Of a stretch of 64,000 nt of DNA, positions 53,897 through 64,000 are shown in pieces; within the stretch, counting starts at the first letter, position 1, and each line of letters starts with the position of its first letter. Source of the stretch: Streptomyces agglomeratus (GTDB lineage Bacteria; Actinomycetota; Actinomycetes; Streptomycetales; Streptomycetaceae); contig NZ_MEHJ01000001.1 of assembly GCF_001746415.1 (NCBI RefSeq), forward strand, positions 4,773,501 through 4,837,500, read 5' to 3'. Position numbers and translations under genes: made by a program. Under the pieces are notes generated by a model, which ran no database searches, was not told the DNA's origin, and was given only the letters and a program-made list of their open reading frames with translations.

Positions 53897-55285
53897 GTGG
53901 CTGCTGACCAGGCTGATCGCGCCGATCTGTCGCAGATCGTCAAGGCGTACGACGTGCGCGGAGTGGTCCCCGACCAGTGGGACGAGTCTCTGGCCGAGCT
54001 GTTCGGAGCCGCCTTCGCGCAGGTGACGCGGGCGGACGCCATCGTCACCGGCCACGACATGCGGCCCTCGTCGCCCGGGCTCGCGCGGGCGTTCGCACGC
54101 GGGGCGGCGGCGCGCGGTGTGGATGTCACGGAGATCGGCCTCTGCTCGACCGACCAGCTGTACTTCGCCTCCGGGAGCCTCGGGCTGCCGGGCGCGATGT
54201 TCACCGCGTCGCACAACCCCGCGCAGTACAACGGCATCAAGATGTGCCGGGCGGGAGCGGCGCCGGTGGGCCAGGACACGGGCCTCGCGGAGATCCGCGC
54301 ACTGGTGGAGGAGTGGTCGGCGAATCCGCCGGCGCCGGCAGCGTCAGTACCGACGACCGGAACGATCACTCAGCGGGACACGTTGACGGACTACGCGGCC
54401 CACCTCCTCTCCCTGGTCGACCTGTCGTCGATGCGTCCCCTCAAGGTCGTGGTGGACGCGGGCAACGGCATGGGCGGCCACACCGTCCCCACCGTCTTCG
54501 CGTCGCTCCCCCTGACACTGGTCCCGCTCTACTTCGAGCTGGACGGCACGTTCCCGAACCACGAGGCCAACCCGCTCGACCCGAAGAACCTCGTCGATCT
54601 CCAGGCGAAGGTCCGCGAGACCGGAGCCGACCTCGGTCTGGCCTTCGACGGTGACGCGGACCGCTGCTTCGTCGTGGACGAGCGGGGCGAGGGCATCTCG
54701 CCGTCCGCGATCACGGCGCTGGTCGCGGCACGCGAACTGGCGCGCCACGGGGGCGAGGGCGCGGTCATCCACAACCTGATCACGTCGTGGTCGGTCCCCG
54801 AGGTCGTACGGGAGAACGGCGGCACCCCGGTCCGCACCCGCGTCGGCCACTCGTTCATCAAGGAGGAGATGGCCCGTACCGGCGCGATCTTCGGCGGCGA
54901 GCACTCGGCGCACTACTACTTCCGGGACTTCTGGAACGCGGACACGGGCATGCTGGCCGCCCTCCACGTGCTGGCGGCCCTGGGGGAGCAGGCCGGCACC
55001 CTCTCCGACCTGGTGGCGGAGTACGACCGCTACACGGGGTCCGGCGAGATCAACTCGACGGTGGACGACCAGGCGGCCCGCATGGCGGCGGTCAAGGCGG
55101 AGTACGCCGGGCGAGACGGGATCACCATCGACGAACTGGACGGCCTGACGGTCACGTCCGCCGACTGGTGGTTCAACCTCCGCCCGTCGAACACCGAGCC
55201 CTTGCTGCGTCTGAACGTGGAGGCGAGGGACGAGCTCACGATGACGCGCACGAGGGACGCGGCCCTGGCGCTGATCCGCACGTAG
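53897..55285 (+). CDS. manB: Phosphomannomutase
   Basis: A 462-residue alpha-D-phosphohexomutase that interconverts mannose-6- and mannose-1-phosphate. The phosphoserine loop is [11 protein letters not shown], the magnesium loop [12 protein letters not shown], the sugar-binding loop [14 protein letters not shown] and the phosphate-binding loop [11 protein letters not shown]. The start is GTG with AGGGAGGG upstream. It links manA (mannose-6-phosphate from fructose-6-phosphate) to manC (GDP-mannose). Phosphoglucomutase side activity is possible. Confidence 0.93.
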   Translation: MAADQADRADLSQIVKAYDVRGVVPDQWDESLAELFGAAFAQVTRADAIVTGHDMRPSSPGLARAFARGAAARGVDVTEIGLCSTDQLYFASGSLGLPGAMFTASHNPAQYNGIKMCRAGAAPVGQDTGLAEIRALVEEWSANPPAPAASVPTTGTITQRDTLTDYAAHLLSLVDLSSMRPLKVVVDAGNGMGGHTVPTVFASLPLTLVPLYFELDGTFPNHEANPLDPKNLVDLQAKVRETGADLGLAFDGDADRCFVVDERGEGISPSAITALVAARELARHGGEGAVIHNLITSWSVPEVVRENGGTPVRTRVGHSFIKEEMARTGAIFGGEHSAHYYFRDFWNADTGMLAALHVLAALGEQAGTLSDLVAEYDRYTGSGEINSTVDDQAARMAAVKAEYAGRDGITIDELDGLTVTSADWWFNLRPSNTEPLLRLNVEARDELTMTRTRDAALALIRT

Positions 55286-55742
55286 AAACCGGGCCGGGGG
55301 CCCGCCGGAGGGCCGGGACCCGGCGACGCCGGCACGCGCGAGCTGCTCCGGCGAGGCCCGACCGAGCCGGGATGCGCGTCACGAGCCGGCCCCGACGCGC
55401 ACCCCTTGCCCCCCAGTTCGGGAAGGGGCGGGTAGGGGAAGCCCCGCGCAGCGGCCCCACAACGCCCGCACCGATCCACCCCCGACCCGACCGCCCCCGG
55501 CACTGCCCACGCCGAGCCCGGCCCCACCCGGCGGTCCCACGCTCCGCGCAGCGGACCCGCCCGGCCCGGCCGCGCCCGCAGTTCGCCCCGGCGGCGAGCC
55601 CGCCCGGGGCACCGATCCCACGCCGCGCGAAACGCGGCGAGGAACACCCGCCCCCGCCACCCCGCGCCGCCCCCCACCCGGCGGTAGGCTGAGCTGGCCC
55701 AATCCGTACCGCCGTATCCGCATGTTCGAAGGGACCCACCCC
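55286..55742. other. 457-bp non-coding stretch, very GC-rich
   Basis: No gene is supported. It is C-rich on the plus strand with repeated GCGCAGCGG words (near 55447 and 55547) and a hairpin CGCCGCG-CGAAA-CGCGGCG (55621-55639). The promoter of the downstream Trm112-like gene probably lies in its last 60 bp. Confidence 0.5.
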
Positions 55743-55925
55743 ATGCCGCTCGAAGCCGGCCTTCTGGAGATCCTCGCCTGCCCCGCCTGCCGCGCGCCCC
55801 TCAGCGACGCGTCCACCGCGGACACGCCTGAGCTGATCTGCACCAGCAAGGACTGCGGCCTGGCCTACCCGGTACGGGACGGCATCCCGGTGCTCCTCGT
55901 CGACGAGGCCCGCCGCCCCGCCTGA
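55743..55925 (+). CDS. Trm112-family zinc-ribbon protein
   Basis: A 60-residue protein: [18 protein letters not shown], then [22 protein letters not shown]. The CxxC and CxxxxC pairs would bind zinc. Trm112 proteins are small partners that activate methyltransferases in eukaryotes and archaea; in bacteria the role is unclear. AAGGGA lies about 10 nt before the ATG. It is placed between manB and the SIS isomerase gene, a common actinobacterial order. Confidence 0.85.
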   Translation: MPLEAGLLEILACPACRAPLSDASTADTPELICTSKDCGLAYPVRDGIPVLLVDEARRPA

Positions 55926-56061
55926 CACGGCCGGCCCGCGCGACGGGCCGCCCGCCGGCCCGGCCCGCACGCCCCGCCCGCACGCGCCCCCCGCTCCACC
56001 CCACCACCCCGCGCAGCGCCCCACCACGGGGCCGCGCGCCCGGCGATCGGAGGCCCGCACC

Positions 56062-57189
56062 ATGCTCGACGAGTCGTTGCTCGACGACCCGGAGTCCCTG
56101 GCCCGAGCCGACCGCCGCGGCCTGCTGCGCGGCGCCGCCGAGGCAGGCGCCCGCGTACGGACCGCCGCCCGGCACGCAACGGAGGCCGGCCTCGCCGAGA
56201 TCAAACCGGAGGGCCGCCCCCGCGCCGTACTGATCGCCGGCCCCGGCACCGCCGCGAACGGCGTGGCCGACCTGCTCGCCGCGCTCGCCGGCGCCGCCTG
56301 CCCCGTCACCCGGCTCCACTCCACCGGCGTCGCCCCCGCCGCAGGCGCCCTGCGCTGGGCGCTCCCCGGCTGGGCGGGCTCCGTCGACCTGCTCCTGCTC
56401 GTCACCCCCGACGGCGCCGAACCGGGCCTCGCGGTCCTCGCGGAGCAGGCGTACCGCCGCGGCTGCACGGTCGTGGCCGTGGCTCCGCAGCGTTCGCCGC
56501 TGAGCGAGTCCGTCAACGGGGTGCACGGTCTCGTCGTACCGATGGCGACAGCCCCGTACGAGGAGTACGACGAGGGCACCGCCACCGGCCCCGGCGCGCT
56601 CTGGGCGCTCCTCACCCCCCTTCTTGTCCTCTTCGACCGCCTCGGCCTGATCACCGCGCCCCCGGACACCCTGCGGCTCGTCGCCGACCGCCTCGACCGC
56701 ACCGCGCAACGCTGCGGGCCGGCCCTCGCGATGTACAGCAATCCGGCCAAGACCCTCGCGTCCGAGCTCGCCGACTCGCTGCCGCTCATCTGGACTGAGG
56801 GCGCGTACGCCGGACCCGTCGGCCGGCGGTTCGCCGCCGTACTCGCCGAACTGGCCGGCAGGCCCGCGCTGTCCGCCGAGCTTCCGGAGGCCCTCCCCTC
56901 CCACGGCGTCCTGCTCTCGGGAGCGTTCGCCGCCGGCGCCGACCCCGACGACTTCTTCCGCGACCGCGTGAACGAAGCCCAGGCACTGCACGCCCGCGTG
57001 GTGCTCCTCCGGGACAGGCCGACCGGTGGAATGACCGCCGCGCCCGCCGCCCGCGAACTCGCGCTGAGCCACGACACGGCCATCAGCGAGATCGAACCGG
57101 AGGACGGCAGCGAGCTGGAGAACCTCGCAGAGATGCTCGCCATCACGGATTTCGCCGCCGTTTACCTGGCGCTCGCTTCCGCAGGGTGA
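56062..57189 (+). CDS. SIS-domain sugar isomerase-like protein
   Basis: A 375-residue protein with a double SIS fold, related to bifunctional phosphoglucose/phosphomannose isomerases and to the TobH-type protein next to manB in mycobacteria. Visible parts are AVLIAGPGTAANGVADLLAAL (first SIS phosphate loop), LLLLVTPDGAEPGLAVL, and FRDRVNEAQALHARVVLLRD near the C-terminus. Its place between manB and manA suggests it handles a hexose phosphate of that pathway, perhaps by binding rather than catalysis. ATG 56062 with a Met-Leu-Asp start is preferred. Confidence 0.8.
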   Translation: MLDESLLDDPESLARADRRGLLRGAAEAGARVRTAARHATEAGLAEIKPEGRPRAVLIAGPGTAANGVADLLAALAGAACPVTRLHSTGVAPAAGALRWALPGWAGSVDLLLLVTPDGAEPGLAVLAEQAYRRGCTVVAVAPQRSPLSESVNGVHGLVVPMATAPYEEYDEGTATGPGALWALLTPLLVLFDRLGLITAPPDTLRLVADRLDRTAQRCGPALAMYSNPAKTLASELADSLPLIWTEGAYAGPVGRRFAAVLAELAGRPALSAELPEALPSHGVLLSGAFAAGADPDDFFRDRVNEAQALHARVVLLRDRPTGGMTAAPAARELALSHDTAISEIEPEDGSELENLAEMLAITDFAAVYLALASAG

Positions 57190-57197
57190 TCATGACT

Positions 57198-57260
57198 ACC
57201 AGCACCAGCACCAGCACCAGCACCAGCACCAGCACCAGCACCAGCACCAGCACCAGCACC
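57198..57260. repeat. Hexamer microsatellite (ACCAGC), 10.5 copies
   Basis: A perfect run of ACCAGC begins 9 bp after the SIS-protein stop. An ATG at 57192 would open a 23-codon frame Met-Thr-Thr followed by Ser-Thr repeats, ending at TGA 57261-57263. Whether it is translated is unknown. Confidence 0.95.
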
Positions 57261-57390
57261 TGACCGCGCCGGGTCGCGCCGGGCCGCACCCGACGACCCC
57301 CCGCACGGCGCCACCCACAGCGGAGCGCGGCACCACCACCGCACGCGGCACCCACCGAACGCAAGCGTCACCACACCCAGGGGAAGCCCC

Positions 57391-58557
57391 ATGGACCGCC
57401 TCTCGAACACCGTGCGCCCCTACGCGTGGGGCTCCACGACAGCCATCCCGGCCCTCCTGGGCACTGCCCCCACCGGCGAGCCCCAGGCCGAGATGTGGAT
57501 GGGCGCCCACCCCGGCGGCCCCTCCAGGATCGACCGCGGCGCAGGCGAACAGACCCTCTCGGCAGTCATCGAAGCCGCCCCCGAAGCCGAACTGGGCGAG
57601 GCCGCCGTACGAAAGTTCGGACCCCGCCTTCCCTTCCTCCTCAAGATCCTCGCCGCCGGCGCCCCCCTGTCCCTCCAGGTCCACCCCGACCTGGCCCAGG
57701 CGAAAGAGGGGTACGCCGCCGAGGAGAGCGCCGGCGTCCCGGTCGACGCCCCGCACCGCAACTACAAGGACGCCAACCACAAGCCCGAACTGATCTGCGC
57801 CCTCACCCCCTTCGAGGGCCTCTGCGGCTTCCGCGCCCCCGCCGAGTCGGCCGACGTACTCGCCGGACTCGACGTCGACTCCCTCAAGCCGTACGTCGAC
57901 CTCCTGCACGCCCACCCCGAAGAGGCCGCCCTGCGTGAGATCCTCACCGCCGTGCTGGCGGCGGACCGCGCCGAGATGGCCGAGACCGTGACGTCCGCCG
58001 CGGCCGCAGCGGCCCGCCTGGGCGGCGCGTACGCCCCGTACGCGGTGCTCGCGCACCACTACCCAGGCGACCCCGGCGTCATCGCCGCCATGCTGTTGAA
58101 CTACGTACGGCTCCAGCCCGGTGAGGCCCTCTTCCTAGGCGCCGGCGTCCCGCACGCCTACCTCGGCGGTCTCGGCGTCGAAATCATGGCGAACTCGGAC
58201 AACGTCCTGCGCTGCGGCCTGACGCCGAAGCACGTGGACGTCCCCGAGCTGCTCCGTATCGTCCGCTTCGAGGCCCGCGACCCCGGCATCCTGCGGCCCG
58301 AGGCGTCGTCCTCCACCGGTGAAGAGCTGTACGACACCCCGATCGACGAGTTCCGGCTCTCGCGCTACGTCCTGGCACCGGGCGCCGCGCCCCGCACCCT
58401 CCCGTCCGCCACTCCACAGATCCTGCTCTGCACCGCGGGCGAGGTCCGCGCCGGCGAAACCACCCTCACTCCAGGCCAGTCGGTCTTCGTACCGGCAGGC
58501 GAATCAGCCCAATTGTCCGGTACGGGCACACTCTTCCGCGCCACAGTGGTCGCCTGA
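57391..58557 (+). CDS. manA: Mannose-6-phosphate isomerase, class I
   Basis: A 388-residue zinc isomerase that interconverts fructose-6-phosphate and mannose-6-phosphate. Zinc-site residues are in LSLQVHPDLAQA (Gln and His), NHKPELICAL (Glu) and GVPHAYLGG (His). It starts YAWGSTTAIP as the class does. With manB and manC it supplies GDP-mannose to the glycan machinery in this window. It lies 201 bp after the SIS gene, a gap that contains the hexamer repeat. ATG start, GGGG upstream. Confidence 0.94.
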   Translation: MDRLSNTVRPYAWGSTTAIPALLGTAPTGEPQAEMWMGAHPGGPSRIDRGAGEQTLSAVIEAAPEAELGEAAVRKFGPRLPFLLKILAAGAPLSLQVHPDLAQAKEGYAAEESAGVPVDAPHRNYKDANHKPELICALTPFEGLCGFRAPAESADVLAGLDVDSLKPYVDLLHAHPEEAALREILTAVLAADRAEMAETVTSAAAAAARLGGAYAPYAVLAHHYPGDPGVIAAMLLNYVRLQPGEALFLGAGVPHAYLGGLGVEIMANSDNVLRCGLTPKHVDVPELLRIVRFEARDPGILRPEASSSTGEELYDTPIDEFRLSRYVLAPGAAPRTLPSATPQILLCTAGEVRAGETTLTPGQSVFVPAGESAQLSGTGTLFRATVVA

Positions 58558-58654
58558 CGTACCGTCCGCACAGGCCGCCGCGACAAGCTGCAACAATGTG
58601 CGGCCGTACGGCGGCGCCAGGGCCGCGGCACCTAGGAAGGGACATCCGGCACCC

Positions 58655-59623
58655 ATGAGTGCGTCAGGCGGAACCAAGGCGATCGTGGCGGCACTCGCCG
58701 CCAACCTCGCGATCGCAGTAGCCAAGTTCGTGGCGTTCCTCTTCAGTGGCTCGTCCTCGATGCTCGCGGAGAGCGTGCACTCGCTCGCCGACTCGGGCAA
58801 CCAGGGCCTGCTGCTGCTCGGCGGAAAGAAGGCCAAGCGCGAGGCGACCCCCCAACACCCCTTCGGTTACGGGCGCGAGCGCTACATCTACGCCTTCCTG
58901 GTCTCCATCGTGCTCTTCTCGGTCGGTGGCATGTTCGCCATCTACGAGGGCTACGAGAAGATCAAGCACCCGCACGAGATCGAGGCGTGGTACTGGCCGG
59001 TCGGCGTCCTCGTCTTCGCGATCATCGCGGAGTCGTTCTCCTTCCGTACGGCGATCGTCGAGTCCAACCAGACGCGCGGCAACCTGTCCTGGAAGGACTT
59101 CATCCGCCGCGCAAAGGCCCCCGAGCTGCCCGTCGTCCTCCTGGAGGACCTCGGCGCGCTGGTCGGTCTGATCCTGGCGCTCGTCGGCGTCAGCCTCGCG
59201 ATCGCCACCGGCGACGGCATCTGGGACGGCATCGGCACCCTGTGCATCGGCATCCTGTTGATCATCATCGCGATCGTCCTGGCCGCCGAGACCAAGTCGC
59301 TCCTCCTCGGCGAGGCGGCGGGCACGGAGGACGTGGACAAGATCCAGGCCGCGCTCGTCGACGGCGAAACGGTCACCCGCGTCATCCACATGCGCACGCT
59401 GCACCTCGGCCCGGAGGAGCTGCTGGTCGCCGCCAAGATCGCGGTCCGGCACGACGAGACCGCCACCGAGGTCGCCCACGCGATCAACGCCGCGGAGGAC
59501 CGCATCCGCGCGGCCGTCCCGATCGCCCGGGTGATCTACCTGGAGCCGGACATCTACAGCGAGGCGGCGGCCGCGGCGGGCGAGAACCCGGCCACCACGC
59601 CGGGCGGCCCGTCCGCACACTGA
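58655..59623 (+). CDS. Cation diffusion facilitator (CDF) metal exporter
   Basis: A 322-residue polytopic membrane protein of the CDF family, a proton-coupled exporter of zinc, iron or manganese. Helix 2 has the metal site pattern SMLAESVHSLADSGNQ (ExxHSxxD), and helix 5 VLLEDLGALVGL carries the second acidic site. The C-terminal cytoplasmic domain (VIHMRTLHLGPEELLVAAKIAV) mediates dimerisation. Six hydrophobic segments are visible. ATG 58655 has AGGAAGGGA upstream. The metal cannot be named. Confidence 0.92.
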   Translation: MSASGGTKAIVAALAANLAIAVAKFVAFLFSGSSSMLAESVHSLADSGNQGLLLLGGKKAKREATPQHPFGYGRERYIYAFLVSIVLFSVGGMFAIYEGYEKIKHPHEIEAWYWPVGVLVFAIIAESFSFRTAIVESNQTRGNLSWKDFIRRAKAPELPVVLLEDLGALVGLILALVGVSLAIATGDGIWDGIGTLCIGILLIIIAIVLAAETKSLLLGEAAGTEDVDKIQAALVDGETVTRVIHMRTLHLGPEELLVAAKIAVRHDETATEVAHAINAAEDRIRAAVPIARVIYLEPDIYSEAAAAAGENPATTPGGPSAH

Positions 59624-59672
59624 CGCCGGTACGCCGGTAACGCCCGTACGACGTGACGCCCGTACGACGTGA

Positions 59673-59705
59673 CGAAGGCCCCCGCCGATCCGGCGGGGGC
59701 CTTCG
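59673..59705. terminator. Bidirectional terminator hairpin
   Basis: A perfect 15-bp inverted repeat (CGAAGGCCCCCGCCG at 59673-59687, 3-nt loop, complement at 59691-59705) between the CDF gene and the convergent signal-peptidase gene. Confidence 0.88.
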
Positions 59706-59712
59706 CGCGATG

Positions 59713-60420
59713 TCACCTCACCGGAGGCGGCGGCACCGCGCCCCAAGCCGCCGGCGCCGGCGCCGGAACCGCTCTCCGGCGGCCCACCACCAGCGAAGCC
59801 ACCCCGAGCCCCGCACCAACGAGGAACAGCACGACGCCGGCGAACCCGCCCGCGACGAGCAGTACCGGAGCCGTCCAGTCGTCGAGGACCCGGGCGCGCA
59901 CGGCACTCACAGCGACCGTGCCGGACTGCTCGGAGAGGAAGTAACGGGAGTCGCGCGAATTCCCCCGGTTGTCGCCGAGCAGAAACATCCGGCCCTCGGG
60001 CACCGTCACGTCGAACGACGTCATGCCGTCGCCCGGCTCGCCGTCCCTGACGTACGGCTCGCGGAGCGGCCGCCCGTTCAGGGTCAACGTGTCGTCCCCG
60101 CGCCGATAGGCCACCCGGTCGCCGCCCAGCGCCACGGCGCGCTGCAAGGAGAGCCCGTCAGGCACCCGCTCCGGAATCGAGGCGAGGATCACGTCGCCGC
60201 GCCGGACGTCATCGCCGCCGATCTCCTCGGTGACGATCGTGTCGCCCTGCCGGTACGTCGGGTCCATGCTCCCGCTGCCCACCTCGGACGCCTGGTGCCC
60301 GCCCCGTCCCACCACCAGCCCCACCGTCACGAGCACGGCCCCGGTCAGCAGCAGCACGACCGCCGCGACCCCGAGCCCTCTCCCAGGGCGCCGCCCGCCC
60401 GCCACTGCCACCCGCCGCAT
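59713..60420 (-). CDS. Type I signal peptidase-like protein, catalytic Lys replaced
   Basis: A 235-residue S26-family membrane protein with a helix near 18-38, the serine motif EVGSGSMDPTYRQGD (Ser51), a beta domain with FLLGDNRGNSRDSRYF, and a second helix near 187-208. In bacterial type I signal peptidases the general base is a Lys in the KRxxxLPGD segment. Here that segment reads SLQRAVALGGDRV, with Gln93 at the Lys position. The enzyme may be inactive, use another residue, or serve special substrates. The remaining boxes are intact. Confidence 0.85.
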   Translation of the reverse strand: MRRVAVAGGRRPGRGLGVAAVVLLLTGAVLVTVGLVVGRGGHQASEVGSGSMDPTYRQGDTIVTEEIGGDDVRRGDVILASIPERVPDGLSLQRAVALGGDRVAYRRGDDTLTLNGRPLREPYVRDGEPGDGMTSFDVTVPEGRMFLLGDNRGNSRDSRYFLSEQSGTVAVSAVRARVLDDWTAPVLLVAGGFAGVVLFLVGAGLGVASLVVGRRRAVPAPAPAAWGAVPPPPVR

Positions 60421-60529
60421 GCTGCCCCCACCCTCGCGCCCGTATGTGCTCGCACATGCTAAGGATCACAATCGGTCAACGGGGCAGGAGGTCCCGTTAC
60501 GAGAAGGCCGCCCTCGTCACCGGCCACCG

Positions 60530-60577
60530 CACGTTCCGAACCCGGCACGTTCCGAACCCGGCACGTTCCGAACCCGG
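60530..60577. repeat. Three exact 16-bp tandem repeats with GTTCCGAAC palindrome
   Basis: CACGTTCCGAACCCGG is repeated without change at 60530, 60546 and 60562. Each holds the 9-bp palindrome GTTC-C-GAAC spaced by 16 bp centre to centre, about 1.5 helical turns. It lies 65 bp upstream of the candidate ahcY -10 element, so it could be a regulator-binding array. Confidence 0.9.
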
Positions 60578-60642
60578 CCGTCATCCGGCTTTCGGCCACA
60601 GCCTGACCAGGGGGGCTGGGGACCACTGGGCCGATCGGTGTA

Positions 60643-62274
<1,632 letters not shown>

Positions 62275-62309
62275 GCCACCCGCTCAGCACCCAGCAGCAG
62301 TAGCTGTCA

Positions 62310-62344
62310 GGCAGGCCCCCGCACCCCCGTGCCGGGGGCCTGCC
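62310..62344 (+). terminator. Hairpin terminator after ahcY
   Basis: Arms GGCAGGCCCCCG (62310-62321) and CGGGGGCCTGCC (62333-62344) form a 12-bp stem, extended inward by GCAC/GTGC with a one-base bulge. It lies 35 bp after the ahcY stop. Confidence 0.8.
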
Positions 62345-62375
62345 CCATGTCGGACCCGAAGAACCGGACAGACCC

Positions 62376-62990
62376 ATGCCCCGAGGCCGATACTCACTCC
62401 ACGATCCGCACGACCACACCCCCCTCGGCGAAGAACACTTCCACTGCGCCCCCGGCCCCTCCGGCTGGCGTTACGTCTCGCAGATCACCACCCCCTCCGG
62501 CGACCACGCCGGCTCCGTCGACCTGGCCATCGACGATCTCGGCCGCCCCATCCGCCTGGAACTGCACGCCTCGAGCTGGCAGGTCCGCGGTGCGGCCATC
62601 GACGGCGTCACCTGGGTCCGTACCGACCCGACCGGCACCCACGCCACCGAAGGCAACGTCCCCGCCCACACCTTCACCGGCACATCCCCCGCATTCCTCG
62701 TCGCCGCGACCCGTCTCCTGCGCCTCACCCCCGGTTCCCGCGCCACTCGCATCCGCCTCGTCGCCTTCACCGACCCGGTCCTGGCTCCCCGCACGATCGA
62801 CCAGTCCTGGGCCTTGCTGAAGAGTGAAGCGCACGCCACTGACAACGGCCCCCTGATGGTGGACGAATACCAGGTCAACGCCCTGGACACCGGGGAGCAA
62901 CACCACATCCACATCGCCGGCGACGTGGTCCTGGCGGCCCCCGGCCTGGAACTGGAGCACCTGGAAACCCCACCCTCGACCTTCCTCTGA
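62376..62990 (+). CDS. Hypothetical protein, about 200 residues
   Basis: I do not recognise a family with confidence. The 204-residue product has no signal peptide or transmembrane helix. It alternates short hydrophobic strands with polar turns (GWRYVSQITTPSGDHAGSVDLAIDDLGRPIRLELHA, then GVTWVRTDPTGTHATEGN), consistent with a beta-rich lipocalin-like or glycolipid-binding fold. The end ALDTGEQHHIHIAGDVVLAAPGLELEHLE also looks like strands. Coding bias is strong and the frame has a clean ATG, so the gene is real. It stands alone between the ahcY terminator and the RDD gene. Confidence 0.7.
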   Translation: MPRGRYSLHDPHDHTPLGEEHFHCAPGPSGWRYVSQITTPSGDHAGSVDLAIDDLGRPIRLELHASSWQVRGAAIDGVTWVRTDPTGTHATEGNVPAHTFTGTSPAFLVAATRLLRLTPGSRATRIRLVAFTDPVLAPRTIDQSWALLKSEAHATDNGPLMVDEYQVNALDTGEQHHIHIAGDVVLAAPGLELEHLETPPSTFL

Positions 62991-63246
62991 CCCCACCTCA
63001 CCGGACGCCCGATGCGGGTCTGGTGCCCGAGCAGGGGCGAGGCGCTGCGAAGGAGCGCCCGCGCGGTGGCCACCGGTCTCCGTCCCCACCGCTACGGTCG
63101 GGTGGCCGGTCCGGGCAAGGGCCCGTTCGCCGTGAGGAACAGCCCGCGTCGCCGTCACCGCTCAGCCCGTCCGGCGTCAGAGGAACGCGTTCCGGGGGCA
63201 CAGCCCCAGTTTCAGCAGGGGAGCCGAATACGGGAAAGGGAAGCCG
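62991..63246. other. 256-bp convergent gap, nothing recognised
   Basis: Between the hypothetical gene and the convergent RDD gene. It holds no gene and no long hairpin; CCCC...GGGG pairing around 63202-63220 (GGCACAGCCCCAGTTTCAGCAGGGG) could be a weak terminator. Confidence 0.3.
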
Positions 63247-64000
63247 CTAAGCAGGCGGCGCGAACCCGGTCCGGGACGACGATCCCCCCGCTTCGGCCCC
63301 CGCCCCAGCCCGAACCCCACCCTGCCCCGGAGCCGCACCCGAAGGAGCCGCACCCGCACCCGGAGCCGGGGGAGCCGCACCCGAAGGAGCCGCACCCGCA
63401 CCCGGAGCCGGGGGAGCCGCACCCGGAGCCGCAGCCGGGGGAGCCGCACCCCCACCAATCACCCCAGCATCACCAGCAGCCCCGGCCCCCGAAGCCACAC
63501 CCGCACCAAACGCCCCCGCGCCCCCGAACCCCCGCCGCACATCCCGCCCCTGCCGCTCGTTCACCACAGCCGCGAGATACGCCGCCGCCGGCACCTCCCG
63601 CGGCGCGGGCGCCCCCGTACGCGCCGCCAGGTCCCCGGCCAGCCGCTCAGCCATGGCCGCACCCACCTGCGGGTCCAGCTGCCCCATCCGCGTCAGGTAC
63701 TGGCGTATCGCCAGCCAGAGCCCATCCGGCACCCCGGACAGATCGAGTCCCGCGAACCGCCCCACGAGCCACGGTGGTGGAGGCGGCACCGCCCCCACCC
63801 GCCCCGCGGCCACCCGTTCCCGTACGACGAGAGTCCCCGCGAACACGTCGCCGAGGCGCCGCCCCCGCTCGGACACGAGCGAGGCGATGCACGCGACGAC
63901 CCCGAAGGTCATCAAGATCTCCACGCCCCCCACCGCGCCCCGCACCAGCGCATGCCGGAACCGGATCGGCCCACCGTCGTCCCGCACCACCCGCAGGCCG
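63247..64000 (-). CDS. RDD-family membrane protein, N-terminus outside window
   Basis: The 3' 250 codons of an RDD gene; the frame is open through the right edge. GLRVVRDDGGPIRFRHALVRG and SERGRRLGDVFAGTLVVRER are RDD-domain hallmarks, with two transmembrane helices in the visible part. RDD proteins are poorly understood; some act as sodium-proton antiporters. The last 95 residues are an Ala/Gly/Pro tail with two exact 42-bp DNA repeats (63329-63370 and 63371-63412) and part of a third. Confidence 0.85.
   Translation of the reverse strand, partial: GLRVVRDDGGPIRFRHALVRGAVGGVEILMTFGVVACIASLVSERGRRLGDVFAGTLVVRERVAAGRVGAVPPPPPWLVGRFAGLDLSGVPDGLWLAIRQYLTRMGQLDPQVGAAMAERLAGDLAARTGAPAPREVPAAAYLAAVVNERQGRDVRRGFGGAGAFGAGVASGAGAAGDAGVIGGGAAPPAAAPGAAPPAPGAGAAPSGAAPPAPGAGAAPSGAAPGQGGVRAGAGAEAGGSSSRTGFAPPA

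Overview
The window reads as chromosomal DNA of a Streptomyces or a close relative. It has very high GC with strong third-position GC, frequent GTG starts, WhiB, F420 biosynthesis genes, many LytR-CpsA-Psr (LCP) proteins and class E sortase-type sorting signals. From memory, not from a search, the gene order matches Streptomyces coelicolor SCO3071-SCO3022. Much of it (fadE, purE, purK and GtrA; LCP; manC, fbiB, fbiA, whiB, manB, SIS, manA and ahcY) also matches an old actinobacterial block seen in Mycobacterium tuberculosis around Rv3248c-Rv3277c.

Layout. 1-4.2 kb: end of a histidine-utilisation set (hutF, hutI), then a stress sigma factor facing its partner-switch regulators (sigI, arsI, prsI). 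4.17-5.33 kb: an intact IS630-family element sitting in the prsI stop codon. 5.5-9.7 kb: a translationally coupled four-gene operon for surface proteins, two with LPXTG/LAXTG sorting signals and one resembling the WxL-interacting DUF916 family. 9.8-13.7 kb: a POT peptide transporter divergent from a two-component system. 13.7-18.7 kb: GtrA, purK-purE, a frameshifted M19 dipeptidase and a second M19 protein that has lost most metal ligands. 18.7-22.4 kb: a VOC protein and a CGNR regulator sharing a palindromic operator, UDP-glucose dehydrogenase and an acyl-CoA dehydrogenase.

22.5-27.9 kb is the most unusual part. A TerD-family gene faces a tight five-gene operon: a membrane coiled-coil protein, a small ExbD/MotB-like membrane protein, a TerY-like VWA protein, a PP2C phosphatase and a protein kinase. 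This is a TerY-phosphorylation triad (a class with reported anti-phage members) joined to a putative envelope module, set inside otherwise conserved neighbourhood genes.

28-42.4 kb is cell-envelope biology: five LCP ligases, a GT2 glycosyltransferase, a peptidoglycan-recognition amidase and a GDP-mannose pyrophosphorylase-type enzyme, with a thioesterase, a short AMP-binding protein and an HhH-GPD DNA glycosylase among them. 42.7-46.6 kb: fbiB and fbiA (F420), a cysteine dioxygenase and whiB. 47-60.4 kb: a giant GT2-membrane fusion, a DUF5719 secreted protein, a zincin-like protein, DUF3499, and the mannose set manB, Trm112-like, SIS-isomerase and manA, then a CDF metal exporter and a type I signal peptidase-like protein. 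60.8-64 kb: ahcY with a 160-nt leader, an unknown protein and a truncated RDD membrane protein. No tRNA, rRNA, CRISPR array or integrase was seen.
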